Source: Prevotella sp. 885
Lineage (GTDB): Bacteria; Bacteroidota; Bacteroidia; Bacteroidales; Bacteroidaceae
DNA: 64,000 nucleotides
Reading direction: 5' to 3'
Assembly (NCBI RefSeq): GCF_002265625.1
Contig: NZ_NOVE01000010.1
Location: forward strand, 22,693 to 86,692
Position numbers and translations under genes: made by a program. Of this stretch, positions 55,501-62,807 are shown in pieces. How positions within the stretch are numbered: position 1 is the stretch's first letter; the number at the start of each line of letters is the position of its first letter. The notes under the pieces are model-generated. The model did no database searches, had not been told where the DNA came from, and saw nothing but the letters and a program-made list of their open reading frames with translations.

Positions 55501-57509
55501 TCAAGTGGAAGCTGAAGAAGGACGGCAAGGTGATAGAGGAGCAGGAAGTGTATGCAGGCTGGGAGAACAGAGCTTCTGCATCATTCAAAACCAAGGTATT
55601 GCCGGGTAACACCTACAACCTCGTGCTCGACTATGAGAAGACCAAGGTGACGAAAGAGTTTGTTGTAGCGGAGAAGACCATTAGGTTCCGAGAGAAATAC
55701 TACTCTAATTACACCAACGGAGCAAGTCCTAACGGCCGCATGGCACCTAAGACTATCGGCGGCTATGGGGTGATAAAGATAATCAGCTCAAGACGCTATC
55801 AGGGACCAGCCCTCAATGATAATTTAGGAAAGAACTTTAATGAGGGTTTCTTAAATGACAAGATAAAAAAGGACCTCCGCTTCGGACCTGCATTCCATGG
55901 TCCATATATGGATGCCAACGAGAACGTCGACCTTTATGCTGACGTAATGTCGCCGCAGACAAGGAAGACAAGGATGACCAAGTCGTCTGCCATAACGAAA
56001 GCATCGTCGGGCACTACCTCTACGTCGGGCAACACCTCTTCGTCCGAGACAACACCGACAAGGCGACAGCCCACAACGCAGACTTCGCCATCCACAAAAT
56101 TAGGCACTCGCGTAGTGCCCAAGTCGGACGATACGTCATCTTCATCGTCTACGGAAGAGGTGAAGAAGGAGGAGCAGTCCCTGACGAGAATACCCAACGG
56201 CAAGTTGTCGGGAGGCATAAAGAAGACTGACGACGACGCTCTGCAGTCAGGCGTGACCGACGAAAAGACGATGTCTCCCGGCATTATATTGCCAGACAAG
56301 GCGGCCGACCAGGAGGCTCCTGAAGGCAAGGAATGGTATTGGGAGTACGTATTCACCTGCTACGACAACCGCGAGACCGAAGAACCGGTGGTAGCTGCCA
56401 ACATCATGGACCTCAACGTCACAACCATTGACGGCGACTGGACAACCGGCAACAACGGCAAACCTCTCGACTATGAGTTGCCGTTCATCGGAACAAAGGT
56501 CGGTATGATACAGTATGACGGTTCGGACCTCAGCAACATCCCCGACGTGGAGATTGGATATAAGACTTCGGCAATGGAAAGACAGAAGAAGTATCCTAAC
56601 ACCAATACTCTCCTCGCCTACTACGACCCGTTCTACTACATCAGCTACCTTGCCAACTGGGCATTGATAGGCGGATGGAACATCGAGTCAGACCGTATAC
56701 AGACTATGGTGACCACCACCACGTCGCTCACCTACAGCGACCTCGGCGGCAACTACAGCGGATTCCTTGCCGAAGGCGACGTAAACTACAACATCGTGAA
56801 CGACTGGGAGAAGATTCGTCGCAACTCCATCTATCCGTCGGGAGGTTACGGTTCGGAATATCCGCTGCCGCTCATCGACAATGACCGTTACGACTACGTG
56901 AATCCTATCAGATGCCACGCCACCATACCGGAGTATCAGCCCAAGAACCCGGCAGGCGACATTCTTAAAAACATCGCCAACGTCTACTACCTTGCTGAGG
57001 ACGTGGACAAGAAGATAAAGGAGAATGCCAAGGTGGTGCTCGATAAGGGAGGAACCACGTTCAAGACCAAGCGTGCCAACGCTGTGGAAGAATGGAACCT
57101 CCAGCACCTCGGAACCGACATCGTAGTGTCGCGAGAGGGTCTGAACGAGACTACGCAGATGATAAAGATACCGTACTATCAGATGACGTTGCTATGGTGT
57201 GGCATCATCGAGAACTCTGAGTCAGGACATAAGGTATCGCTCAACAGCATCATGAAGGGAGCCGGAAAGCGAGCCACACCGCGCCAGAGCATGAAGCAGA
57301 GCCGAATGGTGCTCTTCACCTTCACGGGCGACAAGGGTTATCCCGAAGCTTCGTTCAAGGCTAAGGAGGCGATGAAGAACCTCAAGAAGATGATTGTCCA
57401 TACTTACCGTATCGACGACTATGACGTACAGAAGAAGGAGTATACGGTATTGCACAGCAGCAGTAAGCGTGACATCACCATCTACGAGCCGCTAAAGAAA
57501 TTCTATTAA
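49548..57509 (+). CDS. Giant secreted repeat protein (2653 aa), TANFOR-like
   Basis: Signal peptide about 1-23 (AAAQD). The N-terminal ~320 residues hold two beta domains (VSLINSSGETQNVYLVMDL; MLILPQERIRSMIDDMTYVARVTA) that, from memory, resemble giant Bacteroidota proteins annotated TANFOR. An acidic linker follows (about 324-346, DKEDKKDEEEDDEFDFGFG). The centre (about 480-1750) is a long run of beta-rich segments with recurrent patterns (KLPKS, GWAFTLDNVGVEF, FNMGEWSLASLEKK, GWKGWYGEGQLYAYLYAKMG). Then come Ig/Fn3-like domains (about 1800-2100), a Ser/Thr-rich linker (about 2145-2210) and a 440-residue C-terminal domain ending YEPLKKFY. No T9SS tail, lipobox or enzyme motif is seen, so it is perhaps periplasmic or surface-held by the barrel or lipoproteins. 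It is the largest gene of the operon; function unknown. Confidence 0.7.
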   Translation: MNRLRFHILSLLIILGAMLQAAAQDVMVTVNPVQPTLPPQAMLYVANPGNYFNVSLINSSGETQNVYLVMDLEQINPNSGLYVKIPAQYQPDKPITVPSGGTHILSMVEMKNLFNHVPNDRIATTPGLFSDYEGGAFGLLPEGQYRMRLVAYRWEPGRDAPVMVSSPSSGQCIFTICYKAQAPEFLMPMPGIGSSSDASVCTMDKQNALFTWKEPIVTCNPGAARFTYKFKVVQLVGGQTPDEAIEYNPAVYEKSGLMSPMLILPQERIRSMIDDMTYVARVTAEQSGLGSTYLNYSMVENDGKSDLRLFRFEPDATTVVTPPTPDNKDKEDKKDEEEDDEFDFGFGSGKEEVTDSVYNFRNPQIIRPSFPGNAGARKSFTGDDIGVEWKKTWFVGGVGERQDTVKINYEVQLFRGEPEMDRADIFASEPVYTHSTYDLSDSIKWEQISDKVVAGDYMVLRVLPKSENVQSVAFVNDSVNVIDFALAQRISQKFFQCSSMVNIENLKPTKKSAKDFIGKVVGIGQYQLTIDEMKENGKDGGFRGNGRVEWSPLGLSLMVKVEFDSLFINTDDIVYAGKAKGMKGDTWASNNGEQVDKLFSDWGIDNLIGDTGIPYAKMLQKEASNRGRDIAKQLSLGKYYDYYHRAKDFLTEGRLDNIMMPMKLPKSVNKTPVDIQIVNVTFAPSWASMDLIGTFTLPESRYTDNNILILGAPHTCISPDRLLPESGSMCLLSTIDVKEPSSGFQIKFKAPTDITVADEGQAPADGCYINWQADSLAALHIDIDIAIPKLKKVANGTATDERPVLNIQTDIKDWNDWTASAAMDDFEAEALPGWTFCPGAIVYDHSTTVNDNNMGSFPAGYDKSKADIRTNDKEWMGLYISKVGVKFPKAMEVGKEDGDGDRRLTLAAKDMFFDKSGVSLKFGAEDIISAKTGKLGGWAFTLDNVGVEFLQSNFEKAYFDGNMKLPLVNSDIAYTCNIYNQKRFKKDNDNGYAYIFKVQQVEDINFDFILAEANLEQKQTYFFLEAEDQADGSTKTRLEFSMGGSITIGYADEIQGKLDEVNNKVEAAKNRSSFVKNALDGLPLKLSIPGIHFTKMRIANCSTWESIYDKEETQKKAHAAQAEELRRSAWKTLCEEKERNLGSEDKPIYFNMGEWSLASLEKKIGPFCFGITRYDLGFSGGAMTLDLEGKIGLLEDLVVAKAGIQLQAEVKNLDDISNISLEYKDCLFNSIEVSSNLPGITISGRMDVIRPNDKVKDKGYKGHLKFALPGNLFTFDSNGGYFEHKEEGNNFTWGYFNIAIGSAVGLQIPPIELNDIHGGFYFNCRKDPKDATKAIAQKGVIGVTAGLGIAASGGDNVIGGKFSLTVVYDKEHKRLTTFMLDGNVSAMAGLVNSRASIVYQNDDQSKYLRLNVTVDATADGLAKKYAGEITKYTEQLADSKILKQMQALNDTIKTTYDKLGSMAGLDNLHQEHSTEETHESKDENKSEQKDNFKATSGAKISLDFGLTWRDKGVNFDKVKWHLYLGKPQKSERCQFILIDLEAKIVEVKIGADAYFCVGNELPDNGALPPIPENIRQFLTGSRGSNGVQSADVSKAERAREEALREFRANATGGVMLGASVWGYINVDLGILYADMGATAGFDVSITHIGDEVYCVGVPGAAGWKGWYGEGQLYAYLYAKMGLRLNLGFWKGSIDLVDAGIGGVLQMGLPNPSYFTGDLRMKLRLLGGLINFNRRFQFTCGKKCDIFYGNALDDFQLWGESSIGEETRKNGWNHKMTISPDLPTDFTITPMARLNEQYPLLDQTDLHRQMKQVEAEREILETTSTRTFRFNPSTSQVKLYEYSDSTMRDSVIRYYNIEFNATKVTVRGMRSLNPNRFYKLEITGLAKELRAGKWQDPQTYNVDDGDYENVPWEQTKAFYFRTGNSDGMNIQDGGDLQSFVAVAYPSKYNELKSAEPVIAYATDVQNPLIVLKEKNVLNRLYSDGKLKWKLKKDGKVIEEQEVYAGWENRASASFKTKVLPGNTYNLVLDYEKTKVTKEFVVAEKTIRFREKYYSNYTNGASPNGRMAPKTIGGYGVIKIISSRRYQGPALNDNLGKNFNEGFLNDKIKKDLRFGPAFHGPYMDANENVDLYADVMSPQTRKTRMTKSSAITKASSGTTSTSGNTSSSETTPTRRQPTTQTSPSTKLGTRVVPKSDDTSSSSSTEEVKKEEQSLTRIPNGKLSGGIKKTDDDALQSGVTDEKTMSPGIILPDKAADQEAPEGKEWYWEYVFTCYDNRETEEPVVAANIMDLNVTTIDGDWTTGNNGKPLDYELPFIGTKVGMIQYDGSDLSNIPDVEIGYKTSAMERQKKYPNTNTLLAYYDPFYYISYLANWALIGGWNIESDRIQTMVTTTTSLTYSDLGGNYSGFLAEGDVNYNIVNDWEKIRRNSIYPSGGYGSEYPLPLIDNDRYDYVNPIRCHATIPEYQPKNPAGDILKNIANVYYLAEDVDKKIKENAKVVLDKGGTTFKTKRANAVEEWNLQHLGTDIVVSREGLNETTQMIKIPYYQMTLLWCGIIENSESGHKVSLNSIMKGAGKRATPRQSMKQSRMVLFTFTGDKGYPEASFKAKEAMKNLKKMIVHTYRIDDYDVQKKEYTVLHSSSKRDITIYEPLKKFY

Positions 57510-57530
57510 CAGACCATAAAACGTACAGAT

Positions 57531-59831
57531 ATGAAGATAATGAAAGGACTATCAGCCGCATTCGCCGCCACCTGCGCTTTCGCCGCCATCACAGCGGTGG
57601 CGAGTGTCGGCTCACGAACCGGATATTCCTTCTATGGAGGAACACAGAACGACACCATCCCGACAGCCGGCAAGATGCTGCCGGGAGAGGTGGCGCAGGA
57701 CACCACGGCTTTCAAGGGCAAGCCATACGAAGGCTCCGACATCATGCTCACGGCACGTGCCTACGGCGACCGCATCGTGCTGAGATGGGCTCCCTCCGAC
57801 TATGCTGCATGGATGAGGCTCAATCTCATCGGATATAACATCTATCGCTGGGACGAGAGAAACCATTGCGACACGCTGGCGTTGGCGCTCAAGCCCAAGA
57901 CGCTGGAGGAGTTTCGTGCCAAGTATGCGCCTAACGATTCGGTAGCCACCATCGGCTACGGACTCATCTACGGCGACAACCTGAAGAAGCCCACCGAGAC
58001 ACGTGAGGAACCGGGATCGTACGGATCGATGCTCGAGATGTATGACGACCAGGTGACGAGCCTTGCCTTTGCCATCCTCGCTTCGGAATGGCGTCAGGAC
58101 TTGGCTGAGGACATGGCTATGCGCTTCGTCGACCGCAACGTACGCAAGGGAGCACGCTACACCTACATCATCCAGCCTGCCCGCCGCTTTGAGAACGACA
58201 ATATGTTCATAAAGGGTAAGGAGGTCAGCAACGTGGAGAACAAGCCCTACATTCCCGCTCCTTACAACGTGGGACTGACGGACAGCATCACCGGACAGCT
58301 CGCCGTGACGCTCTATTGGACCGACAAGCACAACTCGTCGTTCGAGATTGAGCGCCGCGTGGCTGGAACGCAGGAATGGCACCGCGTCAACAGCAAGCCC
58401 TACATGCCGATGTACAAGCAGGACCTCGACGACAAGGACGAGGAAGTGATGTACGTCGACAAGGTGCCGCAGCCCGGAACCTACGAGTATCGCGTAATGG
58501 CGCACGACGCTTTCGGCGACACCACAGCACCGAGCGAGACGCTAACCGTAAAGGTGGGCGACATGAAGCCGCCCAAGGGTCCGACCATCACACTCGTCAA
58601 CATCGACCGTCCCGACGAGACCGACCCCACAAAGCAGATATTCGCCACCATCTCGTGGGAGAAGGACACCGTGGAAGCAGACCTCGCAGGATTCCTCCCG
58701 CTATACTATAACGAGCGATTCACGGGCAACGACTGGAAGCCGCTCTGCGAAAAGACGCTTCCGGCAGACGCAAGGGAGGTGAAGGTGGACGTCACCGGAC
58801 TCTCCACGGGCATGCTCGTCATGGCGGCATACGACAAGGCTGGCAACGTGGGCTACTCGATGCCCGTGCAGCTCCGCATCAGCGACATGAAGGCTCCTGA
58901 CGCTCCCGGCAATCTCCGTGCTGAGGTTTCGGCCGACGACGGCACCATCACCCTGCGCTGGGACAAGCCCGCGGACGACGACGTGGCTTACTACGAGCTG
59001 GCTTACGCCAACGACACCACACACCACTTCCTTATGCGCAACCAGGGACAGCTGAAGGACACGATGTTCGTAGACACGGTGCAGATGACCGTCAATCAGC
59101 GCTACATATATTATAAGGTACGTGCCGTGGACTACAGCAACAACACCGGAGAGTTCTCCCCCATCCTCCAGGTGGAGCGTCCGCACATCACACCGCCTAC
59201 ACAGCCTCACCTCGACTCGGCTTGGGTGGACAACTCGGGCATACACATGGACTGGGTGACCGGACTGGACGCCGATATGTACTATCATCGCATCTACCGC
59301 CGACTGGAGAACAGCAGCACGTGGGACCTCATAGCCATCGTCACGGCGGAGGACGTGCTCAAGGCAAGCCCCGACGGAGTGATACATCTCACCGACAAGC
59401 CGCAGACCAACAACTCGTATTACTATGAGTATATGGTAGTGTCGTTCAACCGTTCGGAGATAGCTTCCGAGCCAAGCCTCATCTTCTCGGCACGCTTCGC
59501 CGACTTTACGGAGGCAGAACTCGGCATCAAGGCAGTCGGAACCTACGACCCCGTAAAGGACGAAGCACGTCTCTCATGGGAGCACAAGGCAGTGGACGGC
59601 AAGCAGACACCTTACTATTACTGCGTCTATCGCAAGGGCAAGGACGAGGCAGACTACACCTTCCTCTGCTCCACAGAGCCGGACATGCCGCTCCATACCG
59701 ACCAGCTCCTTTCACCGGGCGAGTCAGCCAGCTATTACGTCGTGGTGCGCTTCACGGACGGAAGACGCAGCCAGCCTTCCAACAAGGTGACGATAACGGC
59801 TCCGGCGAAAGCCCCCTCTAAGGCGAAATAA
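57531..59831 (+). CDS. Secreted fibronectin type III repeat protein (766 aa)
   Basis: Signal peptide about 1-25. Four or more Fn3-like modules can be traced by the pattern L-x-W ... Y-x-Y-x-V: about 60-240 (irregular), 260-350 (VTLYWTDKHNSSFEIERR ... YEYRVMAHD), 355-450, 455-550 (ITLRWDKPADDDVAYYELAY ... YIYYKVRAVDYSNNTGEFSP), 555-650 and 660-755. A lysine- and alanine-rich tail ends the protein. No T9SS or lipoprotein signal. It follows the giant gene by 21 nt, so a structural partner role in the same complex is likely. M4 is an alternative start. Confidence 0.8.
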   Translation: MKIMKGLSAAFAATCAFAAITAVASVGSRTGYSFYGGTQNDTIPTAGKMLPGEVAQDTTAFKGKPYEGSDIMLTARAYGDRIVLRWAPSDYAAWMRLNLIGYNIYRWDERNHCDTLALALKPKTLEEFRAKYAPNDSVATIGYGLIYGDNLKKPTETREEPGSYGSMLEMYDDQVTSLAFAILASEWRQDLAEDMAMRFVDRNVRKGARYTYIIQPARRFENDNMFIKGKEVSNVENKPYIPAPYNVGLTDSITGQLAVTLYWTDKHNSSFEIERRVAGTQEWHRVNSKPYMPMYKQDLDDKDEEVMYVDKVPQPGTYEYRVMAHDAFGDTTAPSETLTVKVGDMKPPKGPTITLVNIDRPDETDPTKQIFATISWEKDTVEADLAGFLPLYYNERFTGNDWKPLCEKTLPADAREVKVDVTGLSTGMLVMAAYDKAGNVGYSMPVQLRISDMKAPDAPGNLRAEVSADDGTITLRWDKPADDDVAYYELAYANDTTHHFLMRNQGQLKDTMFVDTVQMTVNQRYIYYKVRAVDYSNNTGEFSPILQVERPHITPPTQPHLDSAWVDNSGIHMDWVTGLDADMYYHRIYRRLENSSTWDLIAIVTAEDVLKASPDGVIHLTDKPQTNNSYYYEYMVVSFNRSEIASEPSLIFSARFADFTEAELGIKAVGTYDPVKDEARLSWEHKAVDGKQTPYYYCVYRKGKDEADYTFLCSTEPDMPLHTDQLLSPGESASYYVVVRFTDGRRSQPSNKVTITAPAKAPSKAK

Positions 59832-59872
59832 GTAAACATCACAGAAAAAATCACAGGCAACATCCATCCGAA

Positions 59873-60601
59873 ATGAAAAAGACAAGACTATTCATAACCA
59901 AGCTTCTGTCGCCACGGGGTGTCAGGACGCGTATGTGGCAACTCCTTACATGTTGCCTGTTGGCAGCCATGCCGCTGCTCACTTCCTGCGGCGAACTATT
60001 CGACGTGGACGAGGCGGGCGAGACAACGTCAGCGACGATGAAGATGGACCGCGACACCGTCTTCATCATGCCGGGCGATTCGCTGCGTCTGACCGTCACC
60101 TTCTCGCCGCCCGAGGTGAAGGACAAGGGCGTGATGTGGCTCATTGACCAGCCCGAAGTGGCACGCCTCTGCGCCGACACTCTCGTGGCACAGCAGCCCG
60201 GCACCGCCTACGTCACGGCGATGTCGTCAGCCACAATGCGTCTGGACACCTGCGTGGTGACCGTAATGACCCCGTGGACAGTTGACCGTAACAAGTACTT
60301 CTTCGACACCGTCGTCTACGCCGACATCAGCGTAGCCGGCAGACAGCTCGGCGACGACATAGCCGTGGCTGCCTTCGTGGACGACGAGCTACGAGGCATA
60401 GCCGAACTGAAGGAGGCGAAAGGCAAGCGTTATGCCGTCATCCGCGTGTACGGTCCGGTGAGCGCCTCCGACGAGGACATCATCACCTTCAAGTGCTACG
60501 ACCGGCGGGAGGTGCGCCTACGCACCTTCGACGTGCAGCTGCCCTTCGACGGCGAGACGCACGGCACGCTCTCAAAGCTGATAACCTTACACCTCGACTG
60601 A
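59873..60601 (+). CDS. Lipoprotein with Ig-like domain and AFVDDELRG module (242 aa)
   Basis: Lipobox LLTSC (C39) followed by the acidic GELFDVDEAGE, resembling the surface-export signal of Bacteroidota lipoproteins. The annotated start gives a long signal; ATG at 59933 (MWQLLTCCLL) gives a standard one. A BIG2/cadherin-like domain (about 55-135, DTVFIMPGDSLRLTVTFSPPE) is followed by the module VAAFVDDELRGIAEL (165-179), which matches two modules in the operon's T9SS protein. Such a shared module suggests that both proteins bind the same partner or ligand. Gaps to its neighbours are about 40 nt. Confidence 0.8.
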   Translation: MKKTRLFITKLLSPRGVRTRMWQLLTCCLLAAMPLLTSCGELFDVDEAGETTSATMKMDRDTVFIMPGDSLRLTVTFSPPEVKDKGVMWLIDQPEVARLCADTLVAQQPGTAYVTAMSSATMRLDTCVVTVMTPWTVDRNKYFFDTVVYADISVAGRQLGDDIAVAAFVDDELRGIAELKEAKGKRYAVIRVYGPVSASDEDIITFKCYDRREVRLRTFDVQLPFDGETHGTLSKLITLHLD

Positions 60602-60639
60602 CGTTTAAAGGAGTTACGAATCTATAAAACCCGACAACT

Positions 60640-62697
60640 ATGAAAAAGATATTCTTACTGATCCTCACCGCCTTAGCTTTCGCCTCCTGCACGCTCTACA
60701 TGGACGAGCCGGAAGACGATAAGAAGGGCAAGGACGACAACATAGAGAACGGCGACGGCTTCAGCTCGCCGCGTACCGACGTGACCGCTGACGGCACCAC
60801 CACCTACCAGTTTAACCCCACCACAAAAGTCTTCGACGAAACAAACTCTCAGTACGTCCTCAATGTCGAAGACTCTGTGGTGTGGCTTTCCACATCAACG
60901 CCCTACGAGATGATACCGCAGGTAGGAGACGCTATCTATTCCAATTTCTCCGAAACATTCCCGGACGCAATGATTGGAAAGGTGGTGTCGGTAACGAAGG
61001 AGAACGGTATGATAAAGTGTGTTTGTACAGACACCACATTAGGTCATGTATACAAGAAGCTGGACATACATGCCAGCATTAACGTAGCTGACTATATGGA
61101 TCCTGCCATCGCGGACAAGTCGTTGGCTGAGAAGCGAAGATATGCCATGCAGAGGACGAGGGAGGAAGGTATCGGTGAACCTGAAAAGACGGAATTCTCT
61201 TTAGATTTAAATGCTAATAAGGATCTAAAGTCATATAAATTTTTGACAGGATCCTTGACAGGCTTTTTTAATTTTAAATACTTGTCGTTGAAATATAGAA
61301 AGATTGACTTTGACTTAAGTCTTGAAAAAGAACAAGTCAGATTCATCTTTACTGATTCAACCGTAACCACCAAAAGATTTAAGGTAGGTGGTACAGCATC
61401 ATTACAGGCAGATATAATGTCAACCGCCGAATCGTCGTTGCTCCCAATCACAAAGAAACTCGAAATACCTATCGGTTCTTCCCCTGTAGTAGTGGGTTTT
61501 GATCCTTCACTTTCTGTTTCTGTATCAGGAACAGCCGAAGCAATTGGTGTAAATCGTGAAACGTCAGTACAAAAGATGGGTATAGAAAAAACCGCCAACA
61601 GTTCGAAACCTAAAATCATCAACTCCAAATATTCCAAATCACAAATGGAGTCGGGTAATGATATTAACGGCAATCTTACCATAAATGCAGACCTGACTCT
61701 TGAATTATATGTTGCTGTAAAGGGATTGGACAAGTTCTTCAGACTGTATGGTTCAGGAACAACCGGACCTCAACTTAAATTAAGTGCCGATACAGATATT
61801 AATGATATGGGAGTACTTATAAACAACCCACCTACTATAGAAGCAGGATGGAATCTGAGTTTTAATATTGGTGCAAGGTTCCAGCTCTTGAAGGAAAAAC
61901 CGATATGGAACTTCAAAGGCACGATATTCGAAGGATACTGGCCAGTCAAGACATTCTACTTGTCGCCAAGAATAACGTCTATGGCTATAATTCCTCTCGA
62001 CTATGTTTCAGATATGAATGTAACCAAGAGGCGTTATGTTGCCAGAGTATGGTTCACCGAGACACCAAAGACCTTCAATCCGTTTGTGATAATATATAAT
62101 TCAGATGCAGAATTGGTGATGAACGATTATTTGAAGAAAAAGAGCAAGAACAGTTGGGAGACAGAATTTGAGATAGACAACAAGAAGAACAAGACGTTCT
62201 ACGCCATGGTTGGCTACGATGACGATTCCAAACGTGCGATTTATTCGGACAAGACACCATTCGGAGTGCGGACTATAATGGAACTGAGCAATTGCCGTCA
62301 GGCATGTTCGTATACAGATTTCGACAATCCGAAGAGACCGGTAGGTTATGAAATCAGAGGTGAATTGTATACAAGCGGAAAGAGCACCGTTACGCAATGG
62401 GGCATGCGTTTCGAACTGCATAGACCCGACGGAACATTTGCTGCATCCTCAAAACCCGTATTCTTTGAATTGAGAGACGGCAAGAAGAAGTGGGGACTCA
62501 GACTCAACTCAAGAAAGCCTGAGAAATATATCATAAGAATCGTCCCAATTTATAAAACCGGATATGGTAAGAAAGATAAGTTTACGGCTATGGAAGATAA
62601 GGCTATGGAAGTGACGCTTGATCCAGAGTTCGGAGAATGCAAGGAACCGACATCGGAGGATCCCAATATCTACTTCGATCTTTTGCAGACGAAGTAA
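60640..62697 (+). CDS. Surface lipoprotein of unknown function (685 aa), last gene of the operon
   Basis: Lipobox AFASC (C17) followed by TLYMDEPEDDKKGKDD, an acidic stretch typical of Bacteroidota surface-exported lipoproteins. Residues about 180-450 are beta-rich (SLTGFFNFKYLSLKYRKIDFDLSLEKEQVRF; LTINADLTLELYVAVKG) and might form an extended sheet or lipid-binding-like fold. About 470-650 look like two Ig/Fn3-type domains. No enzyme motif recognised. The last two-thirds (from about 61190) is clearly more A/T rich, with ATA and AAA codons, than the first part and than the upstream operon genes. This points to a recombinant or variable segment. Confidence 0.75.
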   Translation: MKKIFLLILTALAFASCTLYMDEPEDDKKGKDDNIENGDGFSSPRTDVTADGTTTYQFNPTTKVFDETNSQYVLNVEDSVVWLSTSTPYEMIPQVGDAIYSNFSETFPDAMIGKVVSVTKENGMIKCVCTDTTLGHVYKKLDIHASINVADYMDPAIADKSLAEKRRYAMQRTREEGIGEPEKTEFSLDLNANKDLKSYKFLTGSLTGFFNFKYLSLKYRKIDFDLSLEKEQVRFIFTDSTVTTKRFKVGGTASLQADIMSTAESSLLPITKKLEIPIGSSPVVVGFDPSLSVSVSGTAEAIGVNRETSVQKMGIEKTANSSKPKIINSKYSKSQMESGNDINGNLTINADLTLELYVAVKGLDKFFRLYGSGTTGPQLKLSADTDINDMGVLINNPPTIEAGWNLSFNIGARFQLLKEKPIWNFKGTIFEGYWPVKTFYLSPRITSMAIIPLDYVSDMNVTKRRYVARVWFTETPKTFNPFVIIYNSDAELVMNDYLKKKSKNSWETEFEIDNKKNKTFYAMVGYDDDSKRAIYSDKTPFGVRTIMELSNCRQACSYTDFDNPKRPVGYEIRGELYTSGKSTVTQWGMRFELHRPDGTFAASSKPVFFELRDGKKKWGLRLNSRKPEKYIIRIVPIYKTGYGKKDKFTAMEDKAMEVTLDPEFGECKEPTSEDPNIYFDLLQTK

Positions 62698-62725
62698 GCT
62701 AAACATAATATTGAGCCTTTGCAGT

Positions 62726-62773
62726 AAATATAGCTGTTTTCTTGCCGTTATCGGCAAGAAAACAGCTATATTT
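62726..62773. promoter_or_regulatory. Perfect 22-bp inverted repeat overlapping the Fic gene -7 box
   Basis: Arms AAATATAGCTGTTTTCTTGCCG and complement with loop TTAT. The right arm contains most of TATATTTGC (62767-62775), a -7 box 33 nt before the Fic ATG. It can end the surface operon transcript or, as DNA, bind a dimeric regulator such as the HTH domain of the Fic protein itself. Confidence 0.65.
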
Positions 62774-62807
62774 GCATATTATTACTCACTTTTTATGCCG
62801 ATAACGT

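Noticed and set aside
57531..59831. Fn3 protein as a glycoside hydrolase accessory
   Set aside because: No catalytic domain in it or in adjacent genes; operon context points to the surface assembly instead.
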